Assembly (NCBI RefSeq): GCF_024713975.1
Contig: NC_091094.1
Span: forward strand, 11,641,001 to 11,705,000
DNA: 64,000 bases
Reading direction: 5' to 3'
Source of the DNA: Paralichthys olivaceus
Lineage: Eukaryota; Chordata; Actinopteri; Pleuronectiformes; Paralichthyidae
Below, piece by piece: positions 21,001-31,260 of the stretch. The position numbers were made by a program, and so were the translations under genes. How positions within the stretch are numbered: the first letter of the stretch is position 1; the number at the start of each line of letters is the position of its first letter. The notes under the pieces were generated by a model. That model made no database searches. It had not been told where the DNA came from and saw only the letters and a list, made by a program, of their open reading frames with translations.

Positions 21001-24000
21001 GGTAGCATCTCCACCCTTGATGAAGGCCTTTATTATGAGGCCTGTATTCTCTGATTCTCTACTATCAAGCTTTTCAAACTGGATCATGAATGGATGATTG
21101 TCAGGCCTTGCTTTGAAAAACGCTGTTTACGGTTCACATGACCACAGTGGTCCCCGCCGTCACATGGGCTGCTCCGCGGGGGGAAGGGGCAGCGTCATCC
21201 GGGGAGACTGTGGCATTTCCTGTCGGCGTCCAATCGCGGCTGGAGTCGGCGGGTTTGTGTATTTTCCAAACTCGACCCATCCAACGGCCCCGGGTCAGGG
21301 AGGCTCCTCCTGCTCCTCCTCGGCGGGGGGAGGGAAGGAAGTCGACCCGCGGCAGGGAAGGGCGGGGGCCCGAGTACATCCTGGTTCTCACAGAGTAGTT
21401 CTCACAGTGGAAACGTGGCCGATAGTTTGAGTGAGAGGAGAAAAAAACCTGAACAACTTCGACCATTTAGACCACATAGATTTTTGTCATCGCTTTTATT
21501 TCATCGCTTTTTCAGATCAGCTGTTTGAAGTTAGCCAACGTTGCTATCACCCCCCCACTCTTCCAGGCTTCCGTCCACTCGGTGTTTTCCAACAACTCTT
21601 CGCTAAAAGTACTTTTTATTCGCTCCCGTCGTCGACTCTCGTGTGAAGCCGGTAGTCAGCATGTCAAACGCGGCCAGCAGCTCGGACAAGACCCCCTCCT
21701 TCGAGATGACCTGGGGCAGCTCCGCCAGCAGCGGCTACTGCAGCGAGGAGGAGCCCGACCCCGAGTTCGAGCAGTTCTTCACCGCCCGGACATCCTTCTT
21801 CCCCAAAACCAAGAAGCCCGACTTAATTGTTAAGAAGGTGAGGAGAAAGTTATAATAATGTTAAAAAACAAATTGGCTTTAATTAAAGTTCTAGGTTCAT
21901 GTGAAGGGGAAGTGAGAGCAGAGATGTGGTGGGTGATGGGTGGCTCATGAAGCAACACCCTGGATACTTCTGCTTTCTTTCTTTCTGTCACTTGATATGA
22001 ACTTATCCAGACTGTTCTGGTGTCGTGGGTCAAAGTTGATGCTCCTGCAGCAGCACCCCTGGTTTTGAAGATGCTGGTGCATTTGTTGTGTAGTGTGTGT
22101 TTTGCTCAAGGGCACATCAGCACAGATGCCAGCCAAGTGAGGGGTGGAGTTCTGGTTCTTATCGTTTAGACGTGGGTGATCCAGAGCTAGGCGATTTGGT
22201 CCCAAAGTGTCAGGGAAAGAAAAATGTGTATCAGTCGATATCGATGATTATTATGTTAAATTCCCTGCACCTGATGCAGAGAAGGACACACACCTGCTAA
22301 ACTGCAAATTTGAGGTAGAACATCCAAGCCAATCATGTACAATACCTCCTCACCATGTCCGCACAGTGCTTTAGTAATAAATGTGTAATCGATAAATGTA
22401 AACTTAGTTGTATTGCGATAATTGTTATCCATTTATGCCCAGCCCCAGAGTGACATTTATAAAACTCATATAAGTCCCAAGAAAACATAGCAAACACTGT
22501 TTTTGCATCAGTCCATCGTTTCTTTTCTTCTTTTCTTATTGTAATGAGCACAGAGACCCACATCTGACCTCATGCTCAGAACAACCCAAATGTCATGTTT
22601 TGTGACGCACCCTGTCTTCTCAAGTTTCCAGCCTGACACCCACTGTTAACTCACTCCCTCGTCTCTCAGGTTTTTCTGGCTTAATTTCTCAATCACACTT
22701 GAGTCATGGAATGTTTTGTATTTGTTATTTTTTTGGTTCCTCTTCGTCACCCACCACCCACTCAGCTATCATCTTCCTTTTTTTTTACTGCGAAACAAGC
22801 GCTGCTTCCTTAAAAACTCGAACATTCATATTCTGTCTCTGTGAAGGAGCCATTTTTCTTTTTTTTTCTTGTTGATGTGTCCTACCCAATTGTTGACACT
22901 TTATATTCAGACACTCCTTTTGCTGGCATGTAGAGACACTATTACCATATTGGAAATCCTGACTTGGCCCTTATATTGATTTATTGACTTGTTAACAGTA
23001 GCACATTAACTCCACAGTCGTTTTGCTGCGGTTGCTACTATTGATCTTGGTTTGACATCAATTTATAACTTACTCAGCCTTTTTCGATGCATAAAACTTT
23101 TTTATTTGACATCTGGAGTCCAACACTTCATCTCATTGTCAAATACGCCAGGGAAATAGATGTGTGACTTGTTTTTACCATATATTTATTCAAAAAACAT
23201 GACCGAGAAAGGTAATAAGTGTCTGTGCCAATGAAAGCAGCATTCAGACAGTTAAATCCTTGATGTTTGGGGTTTACTCTCCCAGAAACCCCCTGCTCCT
23301 GGAGTGCAGTGTGGAAAATACATTTGTGCAGTCTCTGAGTTAATATACAATGTTGGGTAGACACAGGAAAAGCCCTAATTGAGTTAACGGTCATGCAGAT
23401 GCTGGAGGCCAAATGTACATGACTGAAACATGACTGGGAGTGTGCGGTTGATGAGGCAGCTGACTGCACAGGATGTGCCTGTAAAACAAGGGAGGGCTTT
23501 GTCTCTCCCACTCGTGAGAGCCAGAGTGGGGAGGCTATTTATATATGAATACCAAGTAGAGGAATGCAATGCAGAACTGTTGGTCCCAGTCATTTCAAAC
23601 AGCTGCAAGTCCAGTCTCTCTCCCACCAACCACACACACACACTCACTCATTTTCTCCCTTGCCTCCCTCGCCTCCCTCCTACACTGGGGGATCAGATTA
23701 GGCGAACAGGATTGGTCAGGGCTGACATCATCGTTTTCGTCTTTGCTTCGTTGTCAGGAAGTGGAGTCTGATGCAACTGGTGCTGAGCGTTAGAATTGAT
23801 TTAACTTCAATCAACAGGATGTCCAGTAACAACATATTTGCTTAAGTGTGAGCGTTTATAATCCTCTTTTTTTTATGCAGTGAGATTACACTTTGATCTT
23901 GCTCAGAAATTGAAAACTGGAAATTGTGTTCTGTCCCTCGTGACCCAGGGTACACACTATAAAACTACACACACTCACTTCCTGATGTGCATATTGATAC

Positions 24001-25264
24001 ACAAAAGGTTTTTAAAACAACAACAGCAGCATGTTGATATAAGACTTTTTTTCCCATATTAAAGCCCTGTGAACTGCACTCCCTCTGGGGAGTCATGTCT
24101 TAAACGTCTTTAATTTTTGCAGAAGTTGACTTTTTTAAGAAGCCAATGTTACAACATATGTTCCTGTATGAAGTGTCCATATTGCGTGTGATATTCTGCA
24201 ATCCCTAAAATAGTTCTTGTTGTGGTTTGGATGTAAGCGTTGACACCTAGTGGTTTAACATTGTTACTTCCTCTGTCCACTGCAGGATGAACAAACTGAA
24301 TGTGGAAAGCAGGAGTTGACAACTGCAGTTATTCAGCAGAAGGTGAAGGAGTACAACGCTCAGATCAACAGCAACCTCTTCATGAACATGGTGAGAATTG
24401 ATGAATAACACTGCGTCCATGTATATTGTTGTAAATGTGGTTTTCTATTCAGTGATATATGATTTGTTTTCTCAACAGAACAAGGATGGTTCCTACACTG
24501 GCTTTATTAAAGTACAGTTCAAGCTGGCTCGACCTGTGTCCGTTCCGCATCCTAAGAAGGGAGGTCACGATGCTGGAGGCAGGAAGGCCAGTGGAGTGAA
24601 GCGTCGCACCTCTTTCTACCTGCCAAAGGATGCGTCCAAGCACCTGCACATAAGCTCTCGCACTTCTGCTCGTGAGGTCATTGAAGCCTTACTGAAAAAG
24701 TTCACTGTGGTGGACAATCCTGGCAAGTTTGCTCTGTTTGAGCGCAGCGAGCGCCATGACCAAGGTTTTACATATTTTTTGATTACTTTTAAGTTCAATC
24801 CCTGTCATGTTACATCATTTTATTTTATTTTATATATTTGTTGCTGTAAATTTGATTATCCATTTTTTCCCCCTTTGTGTAGTTTATGTTCGCAAGCTAT
24901 CTGATAACGAGCGCCCCCTTCGCCTGCGACTCTCTTCTGGACCTAATGAGAAAGTCCTCAGTTTCGTGCTCAAAGAAAATGAAACTGGGGAAGTCAATGT
25001 GAGTGCAACAAGATCACGACGATAAGGAATCCAAACCATACAGTGAATCCCACAAACATGGTTACTTTATGTACTTAACAGGCACTAATGCAGTTTCTCT
25101 TTCTTCCTCATTTGCAGTGGCATGCCTTCTCCATGCCCGAGTTAAAGAACTTCCTGCGCATTCTGCAGCGTGAAGAAGAGGAACACGTCAAGCAGATAGT
25201 GCAGCGATACGCCCTGGCCCGCACTAAGATGCAGGAGACTCTGGCCGGCTCCACCCCCGGTTGA
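15007..25264 (+). CDS. rassf1: Ras association domain-containing protein 1, isoform A
   Basis: RASSF1A is a scaffold that binds MST1/2 kinases, microtubules and Ras-like GTPases. Coding exons: 15007-15325, 16481-16605, 24286-24390, 24479-24764, 24883-24998, 25118-25264; 1,098 nt, 365 residues (human A about 340). An in-frame TAG at 14974 fixes the start in this exon, which begins MSWGEFIELRELR like human GEPELIELREL. The C1 zinc finger is complete: H75, C88, C91, C105, C108, H113, C116, C124. The RA domain covers roughly residues 184-281 (NKDGSYTGFIKVQFKL, TSFYLPKDASKHLHI, FALFERSERH), and the C-terminal SARAH helix starts near W318 (MPELKNFLRILQREEEEH). Between C1 and RA, the human ATM site (LSQ) is replaced by LTTAVIQQ. 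The 7.7-kb second intron houses the isoform C promoter and exon. The donor after 24764 (GTTTTA) is weak but is required by frame. Confidence 0.97.
17295..17720. repeat. Dispersed teleost repeat in rassf1 intron 2
   Basis: It contains AAAATCAATTCCAAAACTGA, GGAACCAGTAAAGAG and GTAATCAAGCCGGGGTGAAA, which match a widespread repeat I recall from fish genomes. No ORF is present. The class (LINE or DNA element remnant) is not settled. Confidence 0.45.
18170..18430 (+). repeat. MITE-like repeat, family A (copy 3)
   Basis: Contains CACAAAATTTGGTGGATGGA, GATCCGGATCAAGGGACAGA, TCCAGGATATTTTTT and GGGGACTGATATCTATGACT in family order. It is in rassf1 intron 2. Confidence 0.65.
18815..19098 (-). repeat. 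MITE-like repeat, family B (copy 2)
   Basis: Reverse orientation and nearly full length. It starts TTTAAAAGTCCAGCATGTAA and ends CACTGTATCTTTAA, with CAGCTGCAACATGCAATTTC and CACTAGTCACTAAATTCTAC inside. It makes a spurious 120-codon ORF at 18857-19219. Confidence 0.65.
20295..20430. repeat. Decayed ACTTTA-rich dispersed repeat
   Basis: GTACTTATACTTTATTTAGT and GAGGGAAATATTGTATGTT resemble a common fish repeat whose consensus includes a TACTTTTACTT core. Better pieces lie at 33785-34040, 35990-36440 and 61105-61240. Confidence 0.35.
21090..21660 (+). promoter_or_regulatory. rassf1: CpG-rich internal promoter of rassf1 isoform C
   Basis: This is the most GC- and CpG-rich part of the window (for example GGGGGAAGGGGCAGC, CGCGGCAGGGAAGGGCGG). 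It lies immediately upstream of the isoform C start at 21661, inside rassf1 intron 2. The arrangement matches the human gene, where isoforms A and C use separate CpG islands. ORFs across it in several frames reflect GC richness only. Confidence 0.7.
21661..25264 (+). CDS. rassf1: Ras association domain-containing protein 1, isoform C
   Basis: The alternative first exon 21661-21837 (59 codons) ends at a GTGAGG donor in phase 0 and joins the shared exons 24286-24390, 24479-24764, 24883-24998 and 25118-25264, giving 276 residues (human C 270). The N-terminus MSNAASSSDKTPSFEMTWGS and the block SGYCSEEE...EFEQFFTARTS parallel the human RASSF1C exon (PSFEMTW, SGYCSQEDSDSELEQYFTARTS). This isoform lacks the C1 zinc finger and keeps the RA and SARAH domains. 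It probably has its own transcription start in the CpG-rich block just upstream. Confidence 0.96.
21838..24285. other. rassf1 intron between exon 1C and the shared exons
   Basis: No additional exon is supportable. 22090-22200 (TTTTGCTCAAGGGCACATCAG) resembles part of a dispersed fish repeat. The rest is plain AT-rich intron with T-runs. Confidence 0.4.
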
Positions 25265-26560
25265 GACGATTCTTCGCCCGGGATAAAACGTGCACTTCTT
25301 GGCTGGACAATCTCTTGAAGATGACCAGTCATCATTGCATCCAAAGATCCCAGAGAAAACAACTCAAAACACCTCTTAGGTGAACGAGAGAGTGAGACAG
25401 GGCGCAAGACAATGAGAGAGAGCTGGCGCGAATGTGCGTGTGAGATGATGCGAGAGATGAGAAGTGCCTTACACCTGGAGAGTCTGATGTGCCTGAGAGA
25501 ATGAGTGGAGAGAAATGAAGACTGGCAGATGAGACGGCGGTCGTGCCCCTGTTTGGGCACCAACTAATTATCCTGTACCTTAGCTGTGTCACTTTACCTT
25601 TAAAGAAATGTTAGCGATGGTTTTATCATCATGGAATATTAAAGACAATCTCTTTGTCAGATTTATATTAGAATTAAGTGCAGCAACTGTGTTATATTGA
25701 TATATCCTGTTATTTTTCCAGAACACAAGATTATAAGATGGCAAACTAGAATGGCAATCAGCAGGGTGCATACCTTCGCCAAGGCCCAACAGTTGACCTT
25801 CAATTCAATGAAGCTGCTCCAAATTGCTCACACTCAGATATCAGTTCCCTAAATGTGTCAGATTGTTTTCATCAAGATCTGTGAATTATTTCCTGGGAAA
25901 TTGGGGAAAATGACCAAAAAATGCCAAGTTAAAGAAAAGGGATTTAAACAATTCCCAGATTTGTTCAGATCCACACCAAAAATAGAATGAGTTGTCCTGC
26001 TGACAATCAAATCAACCAACCAACCAACATAACCTCCTTGGCGAAGGTAACAAGCAGTTTCTGCCCTTAACACATTCAATCTGGTCTTGAACAACCCACC
26101 ATGAAAAACACATTTCTTAATACTGACAATTCCCCATCAGCTATTCTTTTAAAAGGTTTGACATATTTGCTGCTGAAAGGTATTTGGATTTTTATTAGTC
26201 CCAGTCTCAAAAGAATGCCATGTCCTCTCCACACCCTTAATGGGTGCAACACCTTTTTTATTTTTCTAGTGGAAGTACTAGTTACGTGTGTATGACATAT
26301 GTATGAACAAATGTATGCAGTTATGAACGTCTGGGAGATCAATGTCACTCAGTTTGACTGGAATCGTGAATGAACATGTTTCACTGAAAGCTGTTTTTTC
26401 ATTCCTTATATCAATGTTTTTTCTGTCCTTCAATCAAATGTTTGTCTTCTGTTTATTCAGCTTCACCTTCTTTGTATTCATCTTTGCACAAATCTACATA
26501 TTGTAGCTTGAACATATGTGACGAATGTGCACTGCGTTGAGTAAAGAATTTACCACTCCT
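25265..26560 (+). other. Probable rassf1 3' UTR and downstream sequence
   Basis: Sequence after the rassf1 stop contains a GA-rich stretch (25380-25520), a family A repeat (25770-26050) and no ORF of interest. Possible poly(A) variants are ATTAAA near 25638 and AGTAAA near 26540, the latter followed by a GT-rich stretch; neither is certain. Confidence 0.35.
25770..26050 (-). repeat. MITE-like repeat, family A (full-length copy 4)
   Basis: The best preserved copy. It starts ACCTTCGCCAAGGCCCAACA and ends AACCTCCTTGGCGAAGGTAA, so the two ends are inverted repeats of CCTTCGCCAAGG. Inside are TTCAGATCCACACCAAAAAT and ATCAAGATCTGTGAATTATT blocks shared by the other copies. It is about 280 bp with no coding capacity and lies in the probable rassf1 3' UTR. 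Confidence 0.75.
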
Positions 26561-26789
26561 CACAAGTTTGTGCATTTTCTTTCTCGGCCATTACACAGAA
26601 AATGATAATCAAAATATCTTAATGAGCCATAAGTAAAGTATTTCCTTATTTAACACAACATCCCACATATCTGTATTGTGTTGAAAGGTTGAGACGTAGA
26701 GTTGAGTTCATATTTACGATGTTTTCATTGACTCTAACTTGTAAGTTGAGCAGATGAACAGTGTTGAGCTTTAGCCGGTGTCAGATCAG

Positions 26790-27549
26790 CTGATCGCCTC
26801 GTCGCAGCGATCAAAACAAGCTAACGCTAGCTTCACGTAGCTGGTGGCGATAAAGTCATGACAGGAGATGACGGTGTGACACGGTAGGACATTAACCACG
26901 AGTCTGCTGTTCAAATACACTGTGTTCTGTGGTCGTGTCGGACATTAATAATAATAAGAATAAACCCGTGTTTGTTTCGGAGGCAGCTCAGGCTTGTGCG
27001 TCGCTGGTGGAAGCTAACGGGCTAACTCACCTAAACGTGCAGGTACCATGATGGAGTTATTATTAGCCACAGTGAGCTAACACGAATCGCTCGTTTTGTT
27101 TAAAATATAAACACAATGTGTGGGAGAGCTACAACAACGTATGTGTTCGTAGGTCGAAGTATATAAACGTATTTAAAGTTATGAATTGGGTGGCTTGCGT
27201 TTGGAGTCGGTGGAATGGTGCTGCGGTTAGCTAGCTAGCCTCCTGTAGAGCTAGCATAACGAAGCAAGCCTGAGAAACGAGCGAAAAACCATGTTGACAG
27301 CAGGTTAGACTCAGTTTTACCGGGTTAACGTGATATTTATCACCACTTACATTGACAGTGGAGTTACCTGTGCATTAAACATAACGCAGTTGTTGCTATT
27401 CATCAAAAATGCCTTTGATCCAAGCAGTAAGGAGTCAATAAAATGGTGCTTCACAGCGGACAGAAGGATGTTGTCCTACAACCAAACACCATCATGTTTA
27501 CATCAGGTCTGATTTTGAGCATGTGTCCTTTCTTTTTCCACTTTTTCAG
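26790..27549 (+). promoter_or_regulatory. tusc2: tusc2 promoter and leader region
   Basis: Moderately CpG-rich sequence (CTCGTCGCAGCGATC, GCTAACGCTAGC) lies upstream of a good acceptor at 27541-27549 (CTTTTTCAG). The leader exon from 27550 then runs into the coding start at 27641. A non-coding first exon probably lies within 26790-27040, with a possible donor at CGTGCAG|GTACC near 27042. Exact ends are not visible. Confidence 0.45.
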
Positions 27550-27640
27550 ATCCTGGCTTCAGTGAGGGACTGAGATCGTCTGGCCATCATCCAGATTGAA
27601 CAACTTCTAAGTGGAGACTAGCAATGCCTTATCTCTGAGA

Positions 27641-29703
27641 ATGGGAGGAAGTGGATCCAAAGCCAAAGGTGCCTGGCCTTTCTCAGGCAGTGGAGCTGGA
27701 GGCGACTCAGCCGGCGATGGGAACGAGCAGACTCTGGCCCGTCTCAAAGGTTCCAGAAATGCAACACCCTTTGTTTTTACCAGGAGGAGGTAAATAACAA
27801 ATCACTGAAGAATGATTCACCCTGAATCACAGTATTTATTTCGTGTTTATGTGTTGTTTTGTGTAGCCATGCAGGTAGTCTTAATTTTTTATCCGTCTCA
27901 GAGATTTCTCACTCACAGATACAGCAGAGGGGAACATCTCTATAATAAAGGCATTGCATGTCAGTCCAGTCTTAGTTCAGAAGGCCTGGACTTTGTCGTT
28001 GGTCCACCTGTTGTATACCTTCTTCTGGAGAGCTATGTTGATGTGCTGAAATACTACAAAATACATTGTATAGAGGTTTGTAAACATAAAACTGGATCAT
28101 GCAACCAATCAGGCATGTTCACCACTGCAAGCCTCACCCCAAAAGCTGTGGTATTTTCAGAGTACAAACCCTAGAGCAGGACTTTTCCCTGTGGTCAAAA
28201 CACACAGACTTTCCGAAAAGGTTCCAAGGTCCTGGGGGGAGTTTTTGATGTCAATTCAAATGAGAGGAGTGAGAGAGTTACATGCAACAAAGGTCCCCAA
28301 GCTGTCAAAAAGCATGGAGCTATGTTGTCAGCACACTAGAGGCCACCATGGTTTCCCAAAGAAAATACCATTTGTGATGCTCAGCAGCTCTTGTTTGTTT
28401 CTAGAGATAATGTCCCAGTTCCTCAGGAAAATCCAGACACTTTCTTTGCTATCAGCAGTTTTCTTTGGAAAGTCAATGTAAGCAGTCTGAAAAAAATGGG
28501 GTGGACAAGTCAATATTTGTTTTGGACAGCTGAAGTCATTCTCATTATTTATACTCATTGGGACATATTAAAACATAGATGGCCGATCACACACATGTTA
28601 ATAACACGCACTCAATATCAAAATGTTGAATTTGAGAATTGCTGACATGTGAGGTGCATGACGTCGTGGTGGACATCTCAGAACCTCTGCACTGTAAACT
28701 AATCTGCCTCGAGATTACTTGAAGCAAAGTTTGTTTTGCTTTTAAAGATTGAATTCTGCTCTCGTTCTGCTTGCAGTTCTTTATACTACGATGAGGACGG
28801 TGACCTCGCCCACGAATTCTACGAAGAGACAGTGGTGACAAAAAACGGCAGAAAGAAGTCCAAGTTGAAGCGGATCCAGAAAAATCTGATTCCACAGGTT
28901 TGTTTGGGTCAAAAAGATACAGAAGAGTATAAGGGCCAAGCAAGAGTCAAGTAATGAGAAGCGGTGGATAGTTTGTAGTTAAACTTTTAACACTATATCA
29001 AACTACAAACGTTATTTTGTGTTCACGCAGTGTCACAATAATCAGCTAAATTAGTTTCCAACTGCCTCGAATCAGAAAGACAACTTGGAAAGTCCGTGTT
29101 GCCGAATAGCTGACGTCATCTCCATCTCCATAACCAATTAATATAATAGTTACAGTCAGCTTTAAATAGTCGCTTCCCTTAGAATGTCTTAACAGAATCC
29201 ATGTTTACACACTGACTTCAAAGCACATGAAACCATTGAAACAATGACTTCGCAGCTCAGGAAACTGGACCTTCTGAGGAGCATGTGAATGCACTAATAG
29301 CTCATATGACTTCTTCTAGTAACAAAGATATTTGTCTTTTAGCACTTTTAACAGTCTTTGAATCTATTGTGCAAAAAGCTGTTCAGAAGGAGAAACCACA
29401 CAAGTTTGGAAAGATGGCACAACTGGCAGCCTGCATAGCTTTTCTCGGATTTACTTTGACTTTTTCTCAATATTTCGAAATGTATTCTTGGTATTTTGAC
29501 TCAGTTCATGAAATCCAAAAGAATATTCATCCTTATTGTTTTATATCTGGCCCAAATTCCATAAAGGAGGACAGGGTGTGTTTTGTTAGAATCATCATTT
29601 ATGCTGAATCTCAATATTGTTTGTCTTCTCTTTTTAGGGAATTGTGAAGCTCGACCACCCGTGTATTCATGTAGATTTCCCCATCATCCTCTGTGAGGTG
29701 TGA
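27641..29703 (+). CDS. tusc2: Tumor suppressor candidate 2 (FUS1)
   Basis: TUSC2/FUS1 is a small myristoylated, mainly mitochondrial protein linked to calcium handling and apoptosis. Exons: 27641-27789, 28777-28897, 29638-29703, all GT-AG; 333 coding nt, 111 residues (human 110). The N-terminus MGGSGSKAKGAWPF keeps the N-myristoylation signal (Gly2, Ser6 region) of human MGASGSKARGLWPF. Exon 2 gives YYDEDGDLAHEFYEETVVTK and LKRIQKNLIPQ; exon 3 gives GIVKLDHPCIHVDFPIILCE then V-stop. The middle linker after WPF is longer in glycine and serine than in human. It lies about 2.4 kb downstream of rassf1 in the same orientation, as in mammals. Confidence 0.97.
27790..28776. other. tusc2 intron 1
   Basis: No exon is supportable. 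Open frames at 27812-28174 and 28191-28481 show no family resemblance. Parts (27940-28170) have the irregular look of an old unidentified repeat. Confidence 0.35.
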
Positions 29704-30310
29704 AGCATTGCACAGGACCAATCTGCCATGTGGTGCAGCCGCTGGTACTCATCTCGGAGCAAAGTGTTGTTCCAGTGACGGTCGAGACTGGAACCAGTGT
29801 CACGTTAAGTTGATATCATGAATGAAATGTTATACATTTGAATTCAGCGATGGTCAGAGTGCCCTGCTCACTAAAAATCCATATTTTGATATTCACAACA
29901 GTAGTGACGGTACAGGTTGTGTTTCCACTACCCAGCTGATATGTAAGCAGTCTTAGAGAATGGAAAAAACAGAGTTGTGATTCTCTTGTGTGAGTTTTTT
30001 TGCAGGGAAAAATATCCTCGATGTGAAAAGGCTTTAACAGTTTATGCCTTCTGTGAGACGTAGAGTGTTAGACTCTGTATGTGTCTTCGTATGTGTACAT
30101 GTGTGCACTTAGGTTTGTTTGTGTGAACGTGTGTCAGGCGGATGTGAGAGATTACACGGTAGGAAAATGAAGGATTGTGAAATTTCTTGTACATATGGAC
30201 ATGTTCTGCATTGTCATGTCTGAGTGTGTCTCAGTTACTGGAGCTCAGACCTGCACTAGTGAACATATGGTACTGTAAATAATTTCAGATTTCTTAGTTG
30301 GAAATACTTG

Positions 30311-30316
30311 AATAAA
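30311..30316 (+). terminator. Poly(A) signal of tusc2
   Basis: AATAAA about 610 bp after the tusc2 stop. The sequence between looks like a 3' UTR with a GT-rich stretch at 30060-30140. Confidence 0.55.
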
Positions 30317-30960
30317 TGGTTTACTGAGCTGAAGAACTGGAGTCACGATATCTTTTTTTCTCAGAGGAGCTCATGGTGTCTTATCTTATCTTAGCAGTGG
30401 GTAATGGCTGAAGCAGTATCTACACACTGTGCTCGACATCTGACTTTTGATCCCATACTTCTTTATTTGATGAGACGCTCAACATTAAAGGATTAGTACA
30501 ACATTTGAAAACTAAACATTTGTTTTCTTGTCAAGATTTTGATAAAAGATAGATTTCTCCCTCCTGTCTTTGGTTTTTAGACAGATTAAACAAACTAGAC
30601 ATAAGTTAGTTAATGAGTTGGGTATTGATCTTCTCTAATCTGAAAATAATAATAATTGAAGTTCACAAAATAATCAAATAAAAGTTTATTTACCAGCTAA
30701 TCTCAGTTTAAAAATGTTTAAGTTCTTGTACACATGGTGCAATAACTCTAGGTCTCTAGGTCCATCAATGGAGCGTTGACTTTAAAACATGCAGCCAGCC
30801 TTTACTGTACTTGCAAAACAGCTGACGTGTCTTATTTTTAGCTTTCCTGAATTGCCTTCTTGAGTTTCGCACTTCAGAGCTCGCCTGTAAGTCTGCTGTG
30901 TTCAAGTAAAACCAGATTTGTCTCGTGATTCACGATCAGGGAATAATTAGGTTAATCTTC
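30317..30960. other. Intergenic sequence, nothing recognised
   Basis: AT-rich sequence after tusc2 with no ORF, structured repeat or motif that I can support. Confidence 0.5.
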
Positions 30961-30964
30961 AGAC

Positions 30965-31260
30965 TTTTATTAGCTCTGCCAAGGAGGTTCTGTTTTTAAT
31001 ATACATTTGTTTGTTTGTAAGCAGGGTCATGCAAAACACACTGAACTGATTTCCATGAAATTTTGTGAATGGATGGAAAAAACTTATCAAACTCTGGTGC
31101 AGATCTGGATCAGGGGGTGGATCCAGGAATATTTTTTCACTTTCAGTAACATTGTGAGATAGATATGAGATGTGTTTTTCAACATTTCCTTTTTTGACAA
31201 TGTATTTCAGGATCTTGATGAGAAATAATCAACCACAAATGAACAATCAGGATCCAGTGA
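30965..31260 (+). repeat. MITE-like repeat, family A (copy 5)
   Basis: Starts CTCTGCCAAGGAGGTTCTG and contains TTTGTTTGTTTGTAAGCAGG, GATCTGGATCAGGGGGTGGA and TCCAGGAATATTTTTTCACT. The right end is decayed. Confidence 0.7.

Noticed and set aside
21098-21466. Three overlapping ORFs of 86-110 codons in the CpG-rich block
   Set aside because: High GC content removes stops in all frames; the block is the likely isoform C promoter and leader.
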